IMG/VR virus record: IMGVR_UViG_3300005529_000009
Span: 1-64,000 of that record
Direction: 5' to 3' (one strand)
Length of the DNA stretch: 64,000 bases
Source of the DNA: a virus
The position numbers were made by a program, and so were the translations under genes. A model generated the notes under the pieces. It was not told the DNA's origin. It worked only from the letters and a program-made list of their open reading frames with translations, and searched no databases. This document shows positions 7,150-15,700 of the stretch, in pieces (position 1 is the first letter of the stretch; each line of letters opens with the position of its first letter).

Positions 7150-7398
7150 TTAGCTCCAGTGGTTGTGCGGGAATAACGGCAAGCCGCCCCCACCGAGGCA
7201 CGACAGAAGAGCAAAGACAAAATAGATGACGAAAATCAACACCACGGCCCAGAGAATAATACTGAGAACCTGAGCGATGATAGGAATACCGAGTTGCGCG
7301 GCAACCCACGGCACAACCAACTTTAAGATCATGATGATTGCAACTACGATGACAAGCCAGACCAAGAGCTGTTCAAGCCAGCCAAGAGAAAAGCACAT
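7150..7398 (-). CDS. Membrane protein, 82 aa, phage family
   Basis: Begins MCFSLGWLEQLLVWLVIVVA and has two long hydrophobic segments; the C-terminus (LLSCLGGGGLPL) is short. I recognise the pattern from alphaproteobacterial phages, where it is annotated as hypothetical. It may be a second holin or antiholin with 6788-7144. Confidence 0.6.
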   Translation of the reverse strand: MCFSLGWLEQLLVWLVIVVAIIMILKLVVPWVAAQLGIPIIAQVLSIILWAVVLIFVIYFVFALLSCLGGGGLPLFPHNHWS

Positions 7399-7410
7399 AA
7401 AAAATCTCCT

Positions 7411-7602
7411 TTAACTTTTTTCCGTAGCGCGGAACGCGTCAAGGGTGTCTACCGCCGTCTTGGCGCATGCGTTTGCCAGTTGGATCGCCATGCCGCCTGG
7501 AATCATTCCCTGCGCCCAGCCCGGAACATCGGCGGAGATTTCGCCATTGATGAGCTTAAGCAGCGCATTCGCAACCGCAGTGTATTCAGCGGGAGTGGCC
7601 AT
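7411..7602 (-). CDS. Hypothetical protein, 63 aa
   Basis: A soluble helical protein (MATPAEYTAVANALLKLING) with a Gly/Pro-containing middle (PGWAQGMIPGG). It lies between two membrane-protein genes of the lysis block. No family recognised. Confidence 0.5.
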   Translation of the reverse strand: MATPAEYTAVANALLKLINGEISADVPGWAQGMIPGGMAIQLANACAKTAVDTLDAFRATEKS

Positions 7603-7603
7603 G

Positions 7604-7696
7604 TTATCTCCACGGAGCCATGTAATTGACGAAGAAGATCGCGAGGACAGAACCGATAAAGCTGCCCGCTATTGCTACGAAGAAAAGCAGCGTCAT
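7604..7696 (-). CDS. 30-aa single-pass membrane peptide
   Basis: MTLLFFVAIAGSFIGSVLAI and ten more residues: almost entirely one transmembrane helix. The ATG overlaps the stop of the upstream hydrolase gene as ATGA and the stop lies 1 base before the next ATG, so it fits the operon exactly. Confidence 0.55.
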   Translation of the reverse strand: MTLLFFVAIAGSFIGSVLAIFFVNYMAPWR

Positions 7697-8193
7697 AGTT
7701 GCTTGACCTCTGCGATTGTGCGGGCGTGAAGCGTGCTGTCGTACTGAACCGCCAAATGTTGCTCAGCGATAGGAACGGTTTCCAGATAGCCCTTGAAGCC
7801 GTTTATCGCTGTCAGCTTGCCGCCGCCCAAGCCGAACATCATCGGAGATTGGTTGTAATAACAAATCGCGCGAGCGACGTTGTTGCCGATCTGACACATT
7901 TGCCATTCGGGTGACGGGTCGTAGAGAACCATCAACTCAATATTCAGCTTTGAGAAATCAGCGAGCCACGTTGCGCGGCTTCCGCCCCCCGAATATCCGA
8001 TGACCGCGGTTTTCTCGGTCGGCTTTTGTTGCCACATCGCCTGCCAAGCAACCTGCCATGAAGACCAGAAATAAGTTTGACATGTAACGTTGGGCAGCTT
8101 GCTCAGAGAGTCGGCCAGTCCGTACATACCCCGCGAGGTCACGGCCCCGTCAGGCCCGAACAGGCCGCCGAGTAAGATGTGAACCCTCACCAT
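7693..8193 (-). CDS. Alpha/beta hydrolase-like protein
   Basis: 166 residues with a nucleophile elbow GYSGGGS (serine expected near residue 70) after a hydrophobic strand (KTAVIGY), and a later acidic strand end (LMVLYDPSPEW) where the catalytic acid could sit. A histidine candidate lies near the C-terminus (AEQHLAV). It may hydrolyse a lipid or ester during lysis. It is shorter than most alpha/beta hydrolases. The ATG overlaps the stop of the upstream 54-aa gene (TAATG). Confidence 0.6.
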   Translation of the reverse strand: MVRVHILLGGLFGPDGAVTSRGMYGLADSLSKLPNVTCQTYFWSSWQVAWQAMWQQKPTEKTAVIGYSGGGSRATWLADFSKLNIELMVLYDPSPEWQMCQIGNNVARAICYYNQSPMMFGLGGGKLTAINGFKGYLETVPIAEQHLAVQYDSTLHARTIAEVKQL

Positions 8194-8357
8194 TAGGGGT
8201 TAACGGTAAGATTCACTTCGACCACTTGATATTTGAACATCATTTCGAGAGAAACTTGTTTCATCTCATCCATTGACATGACCTTCATGCTTTTGCCGTC
8301 CGGGTTGAGGATGGCTTGCATTAAGCCGTCTGCATCCTGAAAGATGATGACGAACAT
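8193..8357 (-). CDS. Hypothetical protein, 54 aa
   Basis: MFVIIFQDADGLMQAILNPD followed by a Met-rich helix and a final strand (VVEVNLTVNP). It starts directly after the stop of the DUF1906 gene and its own stop overlaps the next ATG, so spacing supports translation. No family recognised. Confidence 0.5.
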   Translation of the reverse strand: MFVIIFQDADGLMQAILNPDGKSMKVMSMDEMKQVSLEMMFKYQVVEVNLTVNP

Positions 8358-8981
8358 CTAACTTCTCCCAAAATTTGGTTCGTAATCGCCAATATCGGGG
8401 GCATTCGCGAAATCGCTATCGACATCGAGACCGGCAAGTTTCTGTTCCGGTCCTTGAATCAGATCGGCCTTGGCGTGCCATTCGGAATATTTCATCCAGC
8501 CGCGCGATTGCGCCTGCCATGTCAGATCAACGAGTCCTAGGCTTTTGACGGCCTCGCAGACAGCACCCGAACCATAAACCCCCACCCGGTAATAATTGTC
8601 GTCAAAGTAGGCTGCTATCCCCTCGAAATACGGAATAACGAGCGTGCGGATTTGCGGAAGGTCGAAATCATTATCGACAGCAAAATATATGCACGCGCTA
8701 TGGGGAGCACCAAGGCTAGAAGCAGTTGCGCGGCAATAGCCGCCATCCCTAACGCCGTCAAATTGCGAAATGCCCTTGCCGTCAACGCCGCCCCATCCTT
8801 CGCAAATCAGGCCAATACGAAAGCCTGCCGCCGCTACTGTTTTAACGCGCTGCGGGGTCCAGCATTTTTCGCCGTGCGGATTGATGGAGGACAGATAGCC
8901 GAAGATAGTCCTTACGCCTGCCGCTTTAAGCTGCGCCAAGTGGGGCGTCGGATCGGAAGCAACGTCGATAATAAGGATCAA
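8358..8981 (-). CDS. DUF1906 glycoside hydrolase-like lysin
   Basis: 207 residues from a TTG start at 8981 that overlaps the upstream stop (TTGA), preceded by GGGGAG. The protein reads LILIIDVASDPTPHLAQLKA, then GYLSSINPHGEKCWTP, IYFAVDNDFD and YYRVGVYGSG, the strand ends of the TIM-barrel-like DUF1906 domain found in secreted or phage-borne peptidoglycan-active proteins. It is the best candidate for the main endolysin. The exact bond cleaved is not known. No signal peptide, so holin-dependent release is expected. Confidence 0.8.
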   Translation of the reverse strand: MILIIDVASDPTPHLAQLKAAGVRTIFGYLSSINPHGEKCWTPQRVKTVAAAGFRIGLICEGWGGVDGKGISQFDGVRDGGYCRATASSLGAPHSACIYFAVDNDFDLPQIRTLVIPYFEGIAAYFDDNYYRVGVYGSGAVCEAVKSLGLVDLTWQAQSRGWMKYSEWHAKADLIQGPEQKLAGLDVDSDFANAPDIGDYEPNFGRS

Positions 8982-9205
8982 TCGACGTGCTCCCCTTTGG
9001 GGGCTTCTGGCGCGGTATGAAACGCCCTGTCCTCGAGCTTCCACGGCGCCGGCCAGCAGGCAGTCTTTCCCGGCAAAAACGGATCGGCCTTCTCTAAAGC
9101 GCGAACGCATTCCGCCTGATCGGTAAAGGCAGGCGAGTTAGGGACCGGTATCAAGCCGACTTGCGGAGCGAGAATGTAGAAGAGCCATAAAGTTGCAGTG
9201 GTCAT
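8978..9205 (-). CDS. Membrane-anchored or exported small protein, 75 aa
   Basis: Begins MTTATLWLFYILAPQVGLIP, a single hydrophobic N-terminal segment, followed by a soluble tail with two cysteines (AECVRALE, KTACWPAPW). It is coupled to an AP2-domain remnant upstream (ATGA) and to the DUF1906 lysin downstream (TTGA). Function unknown. Confidence 0.6.
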   Translation of the reverse strand: MTTATLWLFYILAPQVGLIPVPNSPAFTDQAECVRALEKADPFLPGKTACWPAPWKLEDRAFHTAPEAPKGEHVD

Positions 9206-9345
9206 GCTACCCTCGCAAATTCGCCATAGTGCTGACGGGCGGCAGCGCAATAGGCAAGATGGGCTGCCTCAGCGGTCGGAAAATTCCCGATGTGAATTTT
9301 CTTGCCGAACCGATAAATTTGGGCTGCGGCGCATAATCCAGTCAT
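9202..9345 (-). pseudogene. AP2-domain remnant of an HNH homing endonuclease
   Basis: A 47-codon frame ending AAHLAYCAAARQHYGEFARVA matches the C-terminal AP2-like DNA-binding end of the three full HNH proteins of this window (compare GEFARAA at 31197 and 45447). The HNH half is missing. It overlaps the tail of the 9269-9445 gene in another phase and its stop overlaps the next ATG. It could be translated from ATG 9345 as an orphan DNA-binding domain or be a decayed insertion. Confidence 0.7.
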
Positions 9346-9445
9346 AGACGGCACTTGCGCCGTCTATGACTTGAGGCAACGTACAATCGCGTAATTGCGA
9401 TTGTGCAATCTTAAGCGATTCAATCCTCAGTTCTTGATCGTTCAT
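9269..9445 (-). CDS. Hypothetical phage protein, 58 aa, altered C-terminus
   Basis: Starts MNDQELRIESLKIAQSQL, an opening I recognise from small proteins of rhizobial phages. The last part (about 20 residues after YDWIMRRS) is read through the AP2 remnant in a different phase, so the natural C-terminus was probably replaced when the remnant arrived. Function unknown. Confidence 0.55.
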   Translation of the reverse strand: MNDQELRIESLKIAQSQLRDCTLPQVIDGASAVYDWIMRRSPNLSVRQENSHREFSDR

Positions 9446-9446
9446 T

Positions 9447-9545
9447 TTACTTGACCTCATGTGGCCCCTTTTGGATCGGAGCACTGGTCCATTTTGGGGC
9501 TAAAGGGGCCAGTAACGCACATATTCCGCTGATAGCATTGATCAA
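9447..9545 (-). CDS. Possible 32-aa peptide, TTG start
   Basis: Fills the gap between 9542 and 9445. The TTG overlaps the upstream stop as TTGA, like three other genes in this window. It has a short hydrophobic stretch (AISGICALLAPLAP) and a charged end. Only the overlap pattern supports it. Confidence 0.4.
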   Translation of the reverse strand: MINAISGICALLAPLAPKWTSAPIQKGPHEVK

Positions 9546-10036
9546 CTCATAGATGACGGCATGAAGCAACGGATGTACCAGACTTGAACACCGTCGGCCC
9601 ATTTCATCTTGCCGGTCGCGACATCCAACTCTCCGCATGGAGTTTGACCAGCCATGCCGTTACCGTTGGCAAACGAGCAAACAGGCCAGACAACAGAAAT
9701 GCCCGCGAGGTTCGGCGTAGTGATTACGGCATCAGGTTCCACGTTGATCCATTTACCCCGCAGACGAACACGATAGCGGCCGTCCTGAGTATCCCAATCA
9801 ACATCATCAACCCGAAATCCGTCGGCAAAACTGCAACAGGGGCCACGGCCGGGACTGGCGAGCGAGTTCCACCATTCTTTTGTTGGTGCTTTGCCATCGC
9901 TGGCCATCTTTGCCCAATAGCCGGAACGGTCATGCGCATGTGCAGGCTTTAGCGGCCACAAAGAGATGAACATCCAAACAGCCAGGATGGCGATAAGGAA
10001 GCCGATGAAGATGGTGAGTTTATTAGCAGTTTTCAT
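9542..10036 (-). CDS. Exported protein, 164 aa
   Basis: A signal peptide (hydrophobic TIFIGFLIAILAVWMFISL, probable cleavage after AHA) is followed by a periplasmic domain with GPCCSFADG, a beta segment (YRVRLRGKWINVEPDAVI) and IRCFMP near the end. I recognise this as a recurring secreted protein of rhizobial phages and prophages without known function. Four cysteines could form disulfides. Its ATG overlaps the stop of the HNH gene upstream. Confidence 0.65.
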   Translation of the reverse strand: MKTANKLTIFIGFLIAILAVWMFISLWPLKPAHAHDRSGYWAKMASDGKAPTKEWWNSLASPGRGPCCSFADGFRVDDVDWDTQDGRYRVRLRGKWINVEPDAVITTPNLAGISVVWPVCSFANGNGMAGQTPCGELDVATGKMKWADGVQVWYIRCFMPSSMS

Positions 10037-10545
10037 ATCCGCATGAACTCGCCAAAATATTCACGAGCTGCCGTGCAATAGGCCGCATGCGCCTCTGTCT
10101 CAGTTGCAAAATGACCGAGATAAATTAGACGCTGATTGACTTTAATGTGGGATCGCCAGCGACCCTTGGGGGCCGGATATGCGCCTTTTAATGGGCGTCT
10201 AGGCCGCGAATTAGCGGCATTCTGCGCATGTGTGGCTAAGCGCAGATTAGCGATTCTATTGTTGGATGTGTCCCCATCAATATGATCGATATGCATTCCT
10301 AAAGGAATTTCGCCATGAACATAAGCCCAAGCCAATCGATGCGCTTTGTAGCGGACTCTACCGATTGATATACGGATTCTGTTGCCCGACCCTACCGAAT
10401 GAGCAAGCGTTCCCGCATAACGAGTATTCCATGTCTTAGTAACGTCCTTACGCACTTTCCATGTGAAGAGCCCTGTTTCTGGAGCGTAATCCAAGATGGT
10501 TCGTAGATATTCAAGATTGGGCGTATCGTTTGCTGGCACTAACAA
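10033..10545 (-). CDS. HNH homing endonuclease with AP2 domain
   Basis: 170 residues. The HNH core is IDHIDGDTSNNRIANLRL (catalytic His in DHID, Asn in NNR and NLR), preceded by the usual KAHRLAWAYVHGE segment. The C-terminal AP2-like domain reads GRWRSHIKVNQRLIYLGHF and ends AAREYFGEFMRI. Start is TTG 10545 with AGGAGG five bases ahead. The stop overlaps the next gene start as ATGA. A free-standing selfish endonuclease in the late operon; one of three intact copies. Confidence 0.9.
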   Translation of the reverse strand: MLVPANDTPNLEYLRTILDYAPETGLFTWKVRKDVTKTWNTRYAGTLAHSVGSGNRIRISIGRVRYKAHRLAWAYVHGEIPLGMHIDHIDGDTSNNRIANLRLATHAQNAANSRPRRPLKGAYPAPKGRWRSHIKVNQRLIYLGHFATETEAHAAYCTAAREYFGEFMRI

Positions 10546-10556
10546 TCATTCCTCCT

Positions 10557-10988
10557 TCATGGACTGCGGAATGCGACAGCCCATCTCAGGGCGTCATGGC
10601 CATATCTGAGGGGATTGCCTTGCTTGACGATCCAATTGCCGGGAGAACCGCCAACAATCAAAGCGACGTGATGCCTGGAAACAGCAACGCAACCAGCACA
10701 AGGCTGAGAATTATGTCCCCAGGCAAACCAGCGAGATGCGGAATTGAATGATTTGTCGGCAATGCCGAGCAAATGTCTAAGGTAGCATCCACACCACGGA
10801 ATGCCGTAGCAATCGGATGGGCGAGCATCGGACAAAATTGTCCGAATAGGCGATTCCCTACGAGTAAAATGCCGCTCGTAATGATGACTAATTCTCGCGT
10901 GATTATTCCCAACATCGCTTGTCCAATAGGCGTTCGCGGACGATAGTGGGACAAGCAATAGAAAGAGCACGGCGAGAATAACTCGCAT
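10557..10988 (-). CDS. Exported NlpC/P60-like cysteine peptidase
   Basis: 143 residues. Signal peptide MRVILAVLFLLLVPLSSANA. The mature part has DCYGIPWCGCYLRHLLG, where a catalytic cysteine is expected, and SRHHVALIVGG with the partner histidine, the order seen in NlpC/P60 and CHAP-like amidases. It may cleave peptidoglycan stem peptides from the periplasm. Assignment is by motif, not by full-domain match. Confidence 0.6.
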   Translation of the reverse strand: MRVILAVLFLLLVPLSSANAYWTSDVGNNHARISHHYERHFTRRESPIRTILSDARPSDCYGIPWCGCYLRHLLGIADKSFNSASRWFAWGHNSQPCAGCVAVSRHHVALIVGGSPGNWIVKQGNPLRYGHDALRWAVAFRSP

Positions 10989-11015
10989 CCAGTCACCTGT
11001 GAGTTGTTTCGGGAA

Positions 11016-12785
11016 TTAGTGCTTAGGCTTGTAGAGGTCGCAGACGCCCTTGGGCGCGATAGTGCCCTTCACCGCACTGCATCCGTGCGGCGGCTTCCAC
11101 ATCGTACAAATGCTACAGTGGCGGTCTTTACTGCCGACGCGATAATGCACTTTAGCTTTTGCTACTTTGTCCTTCACCGCGCCGCCATCGGCTCGATAGA
11201 GCACGTCCGTAAGCGCGTTATTCAAGTCCTGATGGTCTTCGTCGAGCGCCTGCGGTATCGTAGGAAAGCGTCCTCTTTCGTCCTCGACATTGGTTGATGG
11301 TCTGGCTTCGGACTCGAATTTCTGCCAGTTGGCGTGAGTCCCCATTTTCTTGGTCAGGTCTAATGGGCCTTGAACGCTGGAGCCTAAAATGCCAAGTTCG
11401 GCTGGTCCACCGTTGGCTAAGCCATGCGCATAGGTCTTGTTCTTTACCTTGCCGCCGTGTTTCTGTTGGGTGAGTCGTCCTCCCAGGCGGCGATTCTCAT
11501 CGGTATCGGCGCTGGCTGGTACTGGGCCGTTCGGGAGCATAGAAATCGCATCGCTCCCGGTCGCACCGACAGTTGGCAACACAACACTCGGTCGCGGGAG
11601 TGCCCTTTGGTTGAGGTTAGCCCCCATCTGTTGACCAAGTGGAGATCGCGCCCTGACCGCCTCGTTGATTTGTCTGGCGGCTCGGGTGGTTGCTGAATTG
11701 ACCATTCTACGCAGTGTGTAACCAGCTACGGGGGCAACGCCATGCGTTACCAAGCCCGTGATGGCACTTCCCAAGCCGCCACCGCCACCGAGAATGTTGC
11801 TGGCCATGCGGCCGGTATTCGTTAAGGGAGTGCCTTCGACGATAGACCGCATCTGGTCTAACTCGTCTTGCGTATAACCGCGGCGCAATTTCGGATTGAG
11901 ATAAATATCCGCCATTCTCTGCCGGATGGTATTACCAAGATTCATGCCAGAATTTGGAGCACTAGACCGCAACTGCGCTTTGGTCATTGTTACGTCAAAA
12001 TCAGCCGCGCTTTTCATGGCCGAATAATTGGCGTTTGCTTCTTTCAAAATTGCTGCAGCAGCTTTTGGGTCGCCTTGGATGGTATACTCCGGCGGCATGT
12101 TGGCGAGAAACTCGTCGATGTGTTGTTGCGCCGATTTCGCAGCCAGTCGTTCTGTTGCATCCGGCGAGCCCGCTGCATTTCCTAGCGTGCGACGTAGCGT
12201 TCTTAGATTGTTGACCGTCAAAAACGAGTCGTCCGGCACGTTGTAGAGCTTATTGAGAATGCCGAATGTCTTGGGTGCCACGTTGGCATCAATGCCAATT
12301 TCCGGGCTATTGAAATCGTCGATGATCTGGTCTGCAATTCGAGGCCCGGCAGCGGCAGAAATCCGAACGTCCTGCACTACCGGATTTTTATAGCCAGACG
12401 TTCCTGTCGCTGTTTCTTTCAATTGCTGAATGGTGGGGGCGGCTATTTTCTCAGGAAAACCCGCAGCAACAGAGCGAGGCGTGGTCATCGCCGCAAGGTC
12501 GGTTGTCCTATTTTGAATTGCCGCATTGGTGGCTTGTAATCTTGCCTCATCCTCGTCCGACCATTGACCGGGAACTGTAGGAGTGACGTTAACTGCCCCA
12601 GACGCCACATCGCCGGGAAGCCTAAGCGCATGGTAGGCCCTTTCGGCCAATTGAACCGGCCATGTTTGTTCAAGTTTCTGCATGAACGTCGGCGCAGGTG
12701 GCGGATTGTCTCGAAGATAAGCGTCCGGGTCGAATCCGTCAGATGGCTGCGCCAAATAGGCATCGGGATCGAAGTTGTCGTCCAT
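11016..12785 (-). CDS. Internal virion (ejection) protein with a C-terminal Cys4 motif
   Basis: 589 residues from ATG 12785, which overlaps the stop of the upstream ejection protein (TAATG). The N-terminus repeats FDPDAYL twice. A central Gly-rich, partly hydrophobic region (NILGGGGGLGSAITGLVTHG) is typical of proteins injected with phage DNA. It carries the motifs KHGGKVKNKTYAHG and YRADGGAVKDK shared with other virion proteins here. The last 35 residues hold four cysteines (CSIC, HGC, GVC) spaced like a high-potential iron-sulfur or zinc knuckle. Role in DNA ejection is inferred from position next to the transglycosylase protein. Confidence 0.7.
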   Translation of the reverse strand: MDDNFDPDAYLAQPSDGFDPDAYLRDNPPPAPTFMQKLEQTWPVQLAERAYHALRLPGDVASGAVNVTPTVPGQWSDEDEARLQATNAAIQNRTTDLAAMTTPRSVAAGFPEKIAAPTIQQLKETATGTSGYKNPVVQDVRISAAAGPRIADQIIDDFNSPEIGIDANVAPKTFGILNKLYNVPDDSFLTVNNLRTLRRTLGNAAGSPDATERLAAKSAQQHIDEFLANMPPEYTIQGDPKAAAAILKEANANYSAMKSAADFDVTMTKAQLRSSAPNSGMNLGNTIRQRMADIYLNPKLRRGYTQDELDQMRSIVEGTPLTNTGRMASNILGGGGGLGSAITGLVTHGVAPVAGYTLRRMVNSATTRAARQINEAVRARSPLGQQMGANLNQRALPRPSVVLPTVGATGSDAISMLPNGPVPASADTDENRRLGGRLTQQKHGGKVKNKTYAHGLANGGPAELGILGSSVQGPLDLTKKMGTHANWQKFESEARPSTNVEDERGRFPTIPQALDEDHQDLNNALTDVLYRADGGAVKDKVAKAKVHYRVGSKDRHCSICTMWKPPHGCSAVKGTIAPKGVCDLYKPKH

Positions 12786-15700
12786 TATTGTATGCCAAGC
12801 CTTTGTTTGATTTTTGTGGCACGCGGGTCTTTCGGATTGGCATTCGCCCAATCAAGCGCTCTTTGATCTTTCTCCGGTAGAGCCGATTTCTGCTCAACCG
12901 GCGAAGAGCCCTTCAGCAACTCATAGGGCCGCTCGCCTATCAAATTCTTGAACTGCTGTTCCGAAAGGCCGGAAGCAAGAGCCTGCCGTTCGCGGCCCTC
13001 AAGTTGACCGCCAAGTAGTTTCTGCGTCACGGCAACAGCACCAAGCAATTGCTCTGGGCTGCTAGTCGTGCCGAATGGCTTCCCCGCCTTTTCGCGTTCT
13101 TCTGCGGTACCGGCTCCAGCAACGCCGATGGCCTTGATGATTTCCGGCCCGACTATAGTGCCGGCCGCTTGCAGGTTGGTCGCGGCATCGGCACCAAACT
13201 CGGCACTAATCGCTGCCTTGACCTTATTCAAGGCTTGGAGGTTGTTGCCAGTTGGATCGGTAGAATATGCATTCCACGCATTGGCGAGTTGTTTCAGCGT
13301 GTCCAAATGACGAACCGCAGTGCCAAGCGCCACGGTAGACCTACCGTCAGCCCCGAGAACAAACCGCAACATCCCAGGTGATGTACGTCGCATTTCCGCA
13401 ATCTGGTCTGGCGTATAACCACGCGACAGGCCCAACGCGACGCCATAGTTTTCAACAGCGTTGGAGTAATTCTGCTTGGCTCGCGCTAGAGGACTATTGC
13501 CAAAACCAGTCCCGCCCTGCGGAAGCTTGCCGGTTTCCATATAATAGATGGCGTCGGTCTTTAAGGCATCCGGTGAGCGATTATAAATCTGTGTCGGTTC
13601 AGGGAGTTCCCATCCCTGCTCGACATGCGGAGCACCTTGCGAATAATCGTAAGGTCCGGCCGCGACCAGCTTCTTGTTATATTCGATCGGGCTCTCGCCC
13701 TGGGCTAAAGGAGGCGCGGCGGTTTGCGGAGTGCCAGACAAGTTGCTGGTATCAATGGGTTTCAACGTTAAAGGATTAAGAAATCCAGGCCCGTTAGGAT
13801 TGGGAATGCCCAAGACCGGATTGAAGTTTTTATCGTAGCCAACAGTCTGCGGCTTTCTTGACTCCGCTATACGCAAGAGTTCATTCGTTCTGGCGTTCTG
13901 TTCCTGTGCTGCCGCTACTCGTTCTCTATATTTTTCTTCGGATTGCCAGTTTTCCTTTTCAGCATTTAGGCGGTTCACCGCCGTATCAGCCGTCACCTGC
14001 TGAATATGCTGCTCCTGCTGCTGTTGCAGGTTTCCCAATCCACCCAATATCCCGCCGCCGATAAGGCCATGCCCGGAGAACATCCCTCCGATACCGGCGA
14101 GGATGGCTTGGGTGATGTCGGGATGCCATTGGGATGGCGCTGTAGTAGAAGTAGCGGGCGATGCTGTAGACGGGGCATAATTTGGCGATGCTAGACCGCC
14201 TGTGGGCGCTGCCTGCCCATTAAATGCCATTGCCGCAAGGTTGGGATCATTCATCCGGCCGAGGATGTCGCCAACATAAGACGAAACAGTTTTGCCGCTT
14301 GGATCGGCTACGTTGCGCTTCCATGGCGTAGGACTATCAGGAGGGGCCACGTTTCCAGGCCCAGAGAAATAAGCGACTGCGGCTCGTGCCGGATCGCCGC
14401 CATATTGGTCATAGTAGGCTGACAGGATGCGGTTGCCAACCCTGCGATTGGCGACTGGATCTCTAATGTCTTCCCCCGGCAGCGCGTATTGCCTCCAAGT
14501 CTGAGGTTCAATCTGCATCGGGCCGATTGCGCCCGCTGAACTTGTAGACGGGTTGCGGCCAAAGCTACTCTCTTGACCATAAGTCGCATTTTGCAAAGCG
14601 ATCAATTTTGGATCGGTCGCCTTATTGATTGCCGCCAACCCGGCGTCTCCGCTGCTATCATCCGAAGGAACGGTCGAAACATCCAGTCCAGGATCGTCTG
14701 TGCCATTGATGGACACGTCATCATCAGGTGAGCCTCCATCGGCAAAGCTTCGCCCCCCGCGCGCCCGCAATCCATTGAACGGGGTGGCGAGGCCAGGACT
14801 AGCTATCGGCATAACCCCTTGGGGCGGCCTGTTTAACGCCTGCCCCATAGGGATGCCGAAGCCCTGACCGAAACCGCCTCCTCCACCAAGTCCCGGCATC
14901 CGCGTGCCGGGGCTTATCATCTGCCCTATCTGCTGAGCGTAGTTGGTATTGGTCGGCATTTGTGGACGCATACCAAAGCCACCAAACCCCATCGGCATTC
15001 CGCCGTAGGCAAAGCCTTGCAATTGGCTTGATGGATCAATCCGACCGCCCTCTGAAATGCGGCCGCCGCGCTTGACAAGCGCGCCCAAAGCGAGTGAATC
15101 GCCGCCACCCATTGCTATACTATCGGCAGCACCGAGATTTGGTGCCAGACCGCCTCCGCCAATGCCGATGCTGGGCATGGAGGCCGTCCATCCGCCCATG
15201 CCGGCATCGCCTGCGCCATTTGATGGCCCACCAAAAAGACTTCCTAAACCGTTATTGATACCGCTAATGGTTTTCGCGGCACCGTTGACCTGATTGAGTG
15301 TGCTCAGAAGGCTCTGCGGCGGCGGTACGGTAGGAGGCTTCGGCGGCCCATTGCCCATCGCGGAAGGCGTATTGGGAATAAGAGGAACGCTAGGAGGGCC
15401 ACTCATGATATTAACGTCAAGAGCCCCATTCGTTGAACCGCCATTCGCCAGATGCAATAGGCCAGCCGCAAGCTGATTTGCGCTTTGGTCGCCGCTCAAA
15501 GCACCGGCTAGAGCGTCATACCCTACAAGCGAGTTGCTATAATCATCGCTGACAGAACCGCCATCATCAAAGGTTCGGCCGCCGTGCGCGTGACCAGAAA
15601 GCAGACTAAAGAGTGAAGGCGTCGTCTGTGTCGAACTCGTACCGCCGCTGATCGAACCAGTCCCCTCGATAATCGGGGCCTGATAGGACAATCCCGTGAC

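Noticed and set aside
9276-9290. TCGGAAAATTCCCGA as a sixth operator
   Set aside because: Lacks the TTT/AAA outer arms of the other sites and lies inside the AP2 remnant coding sequence.
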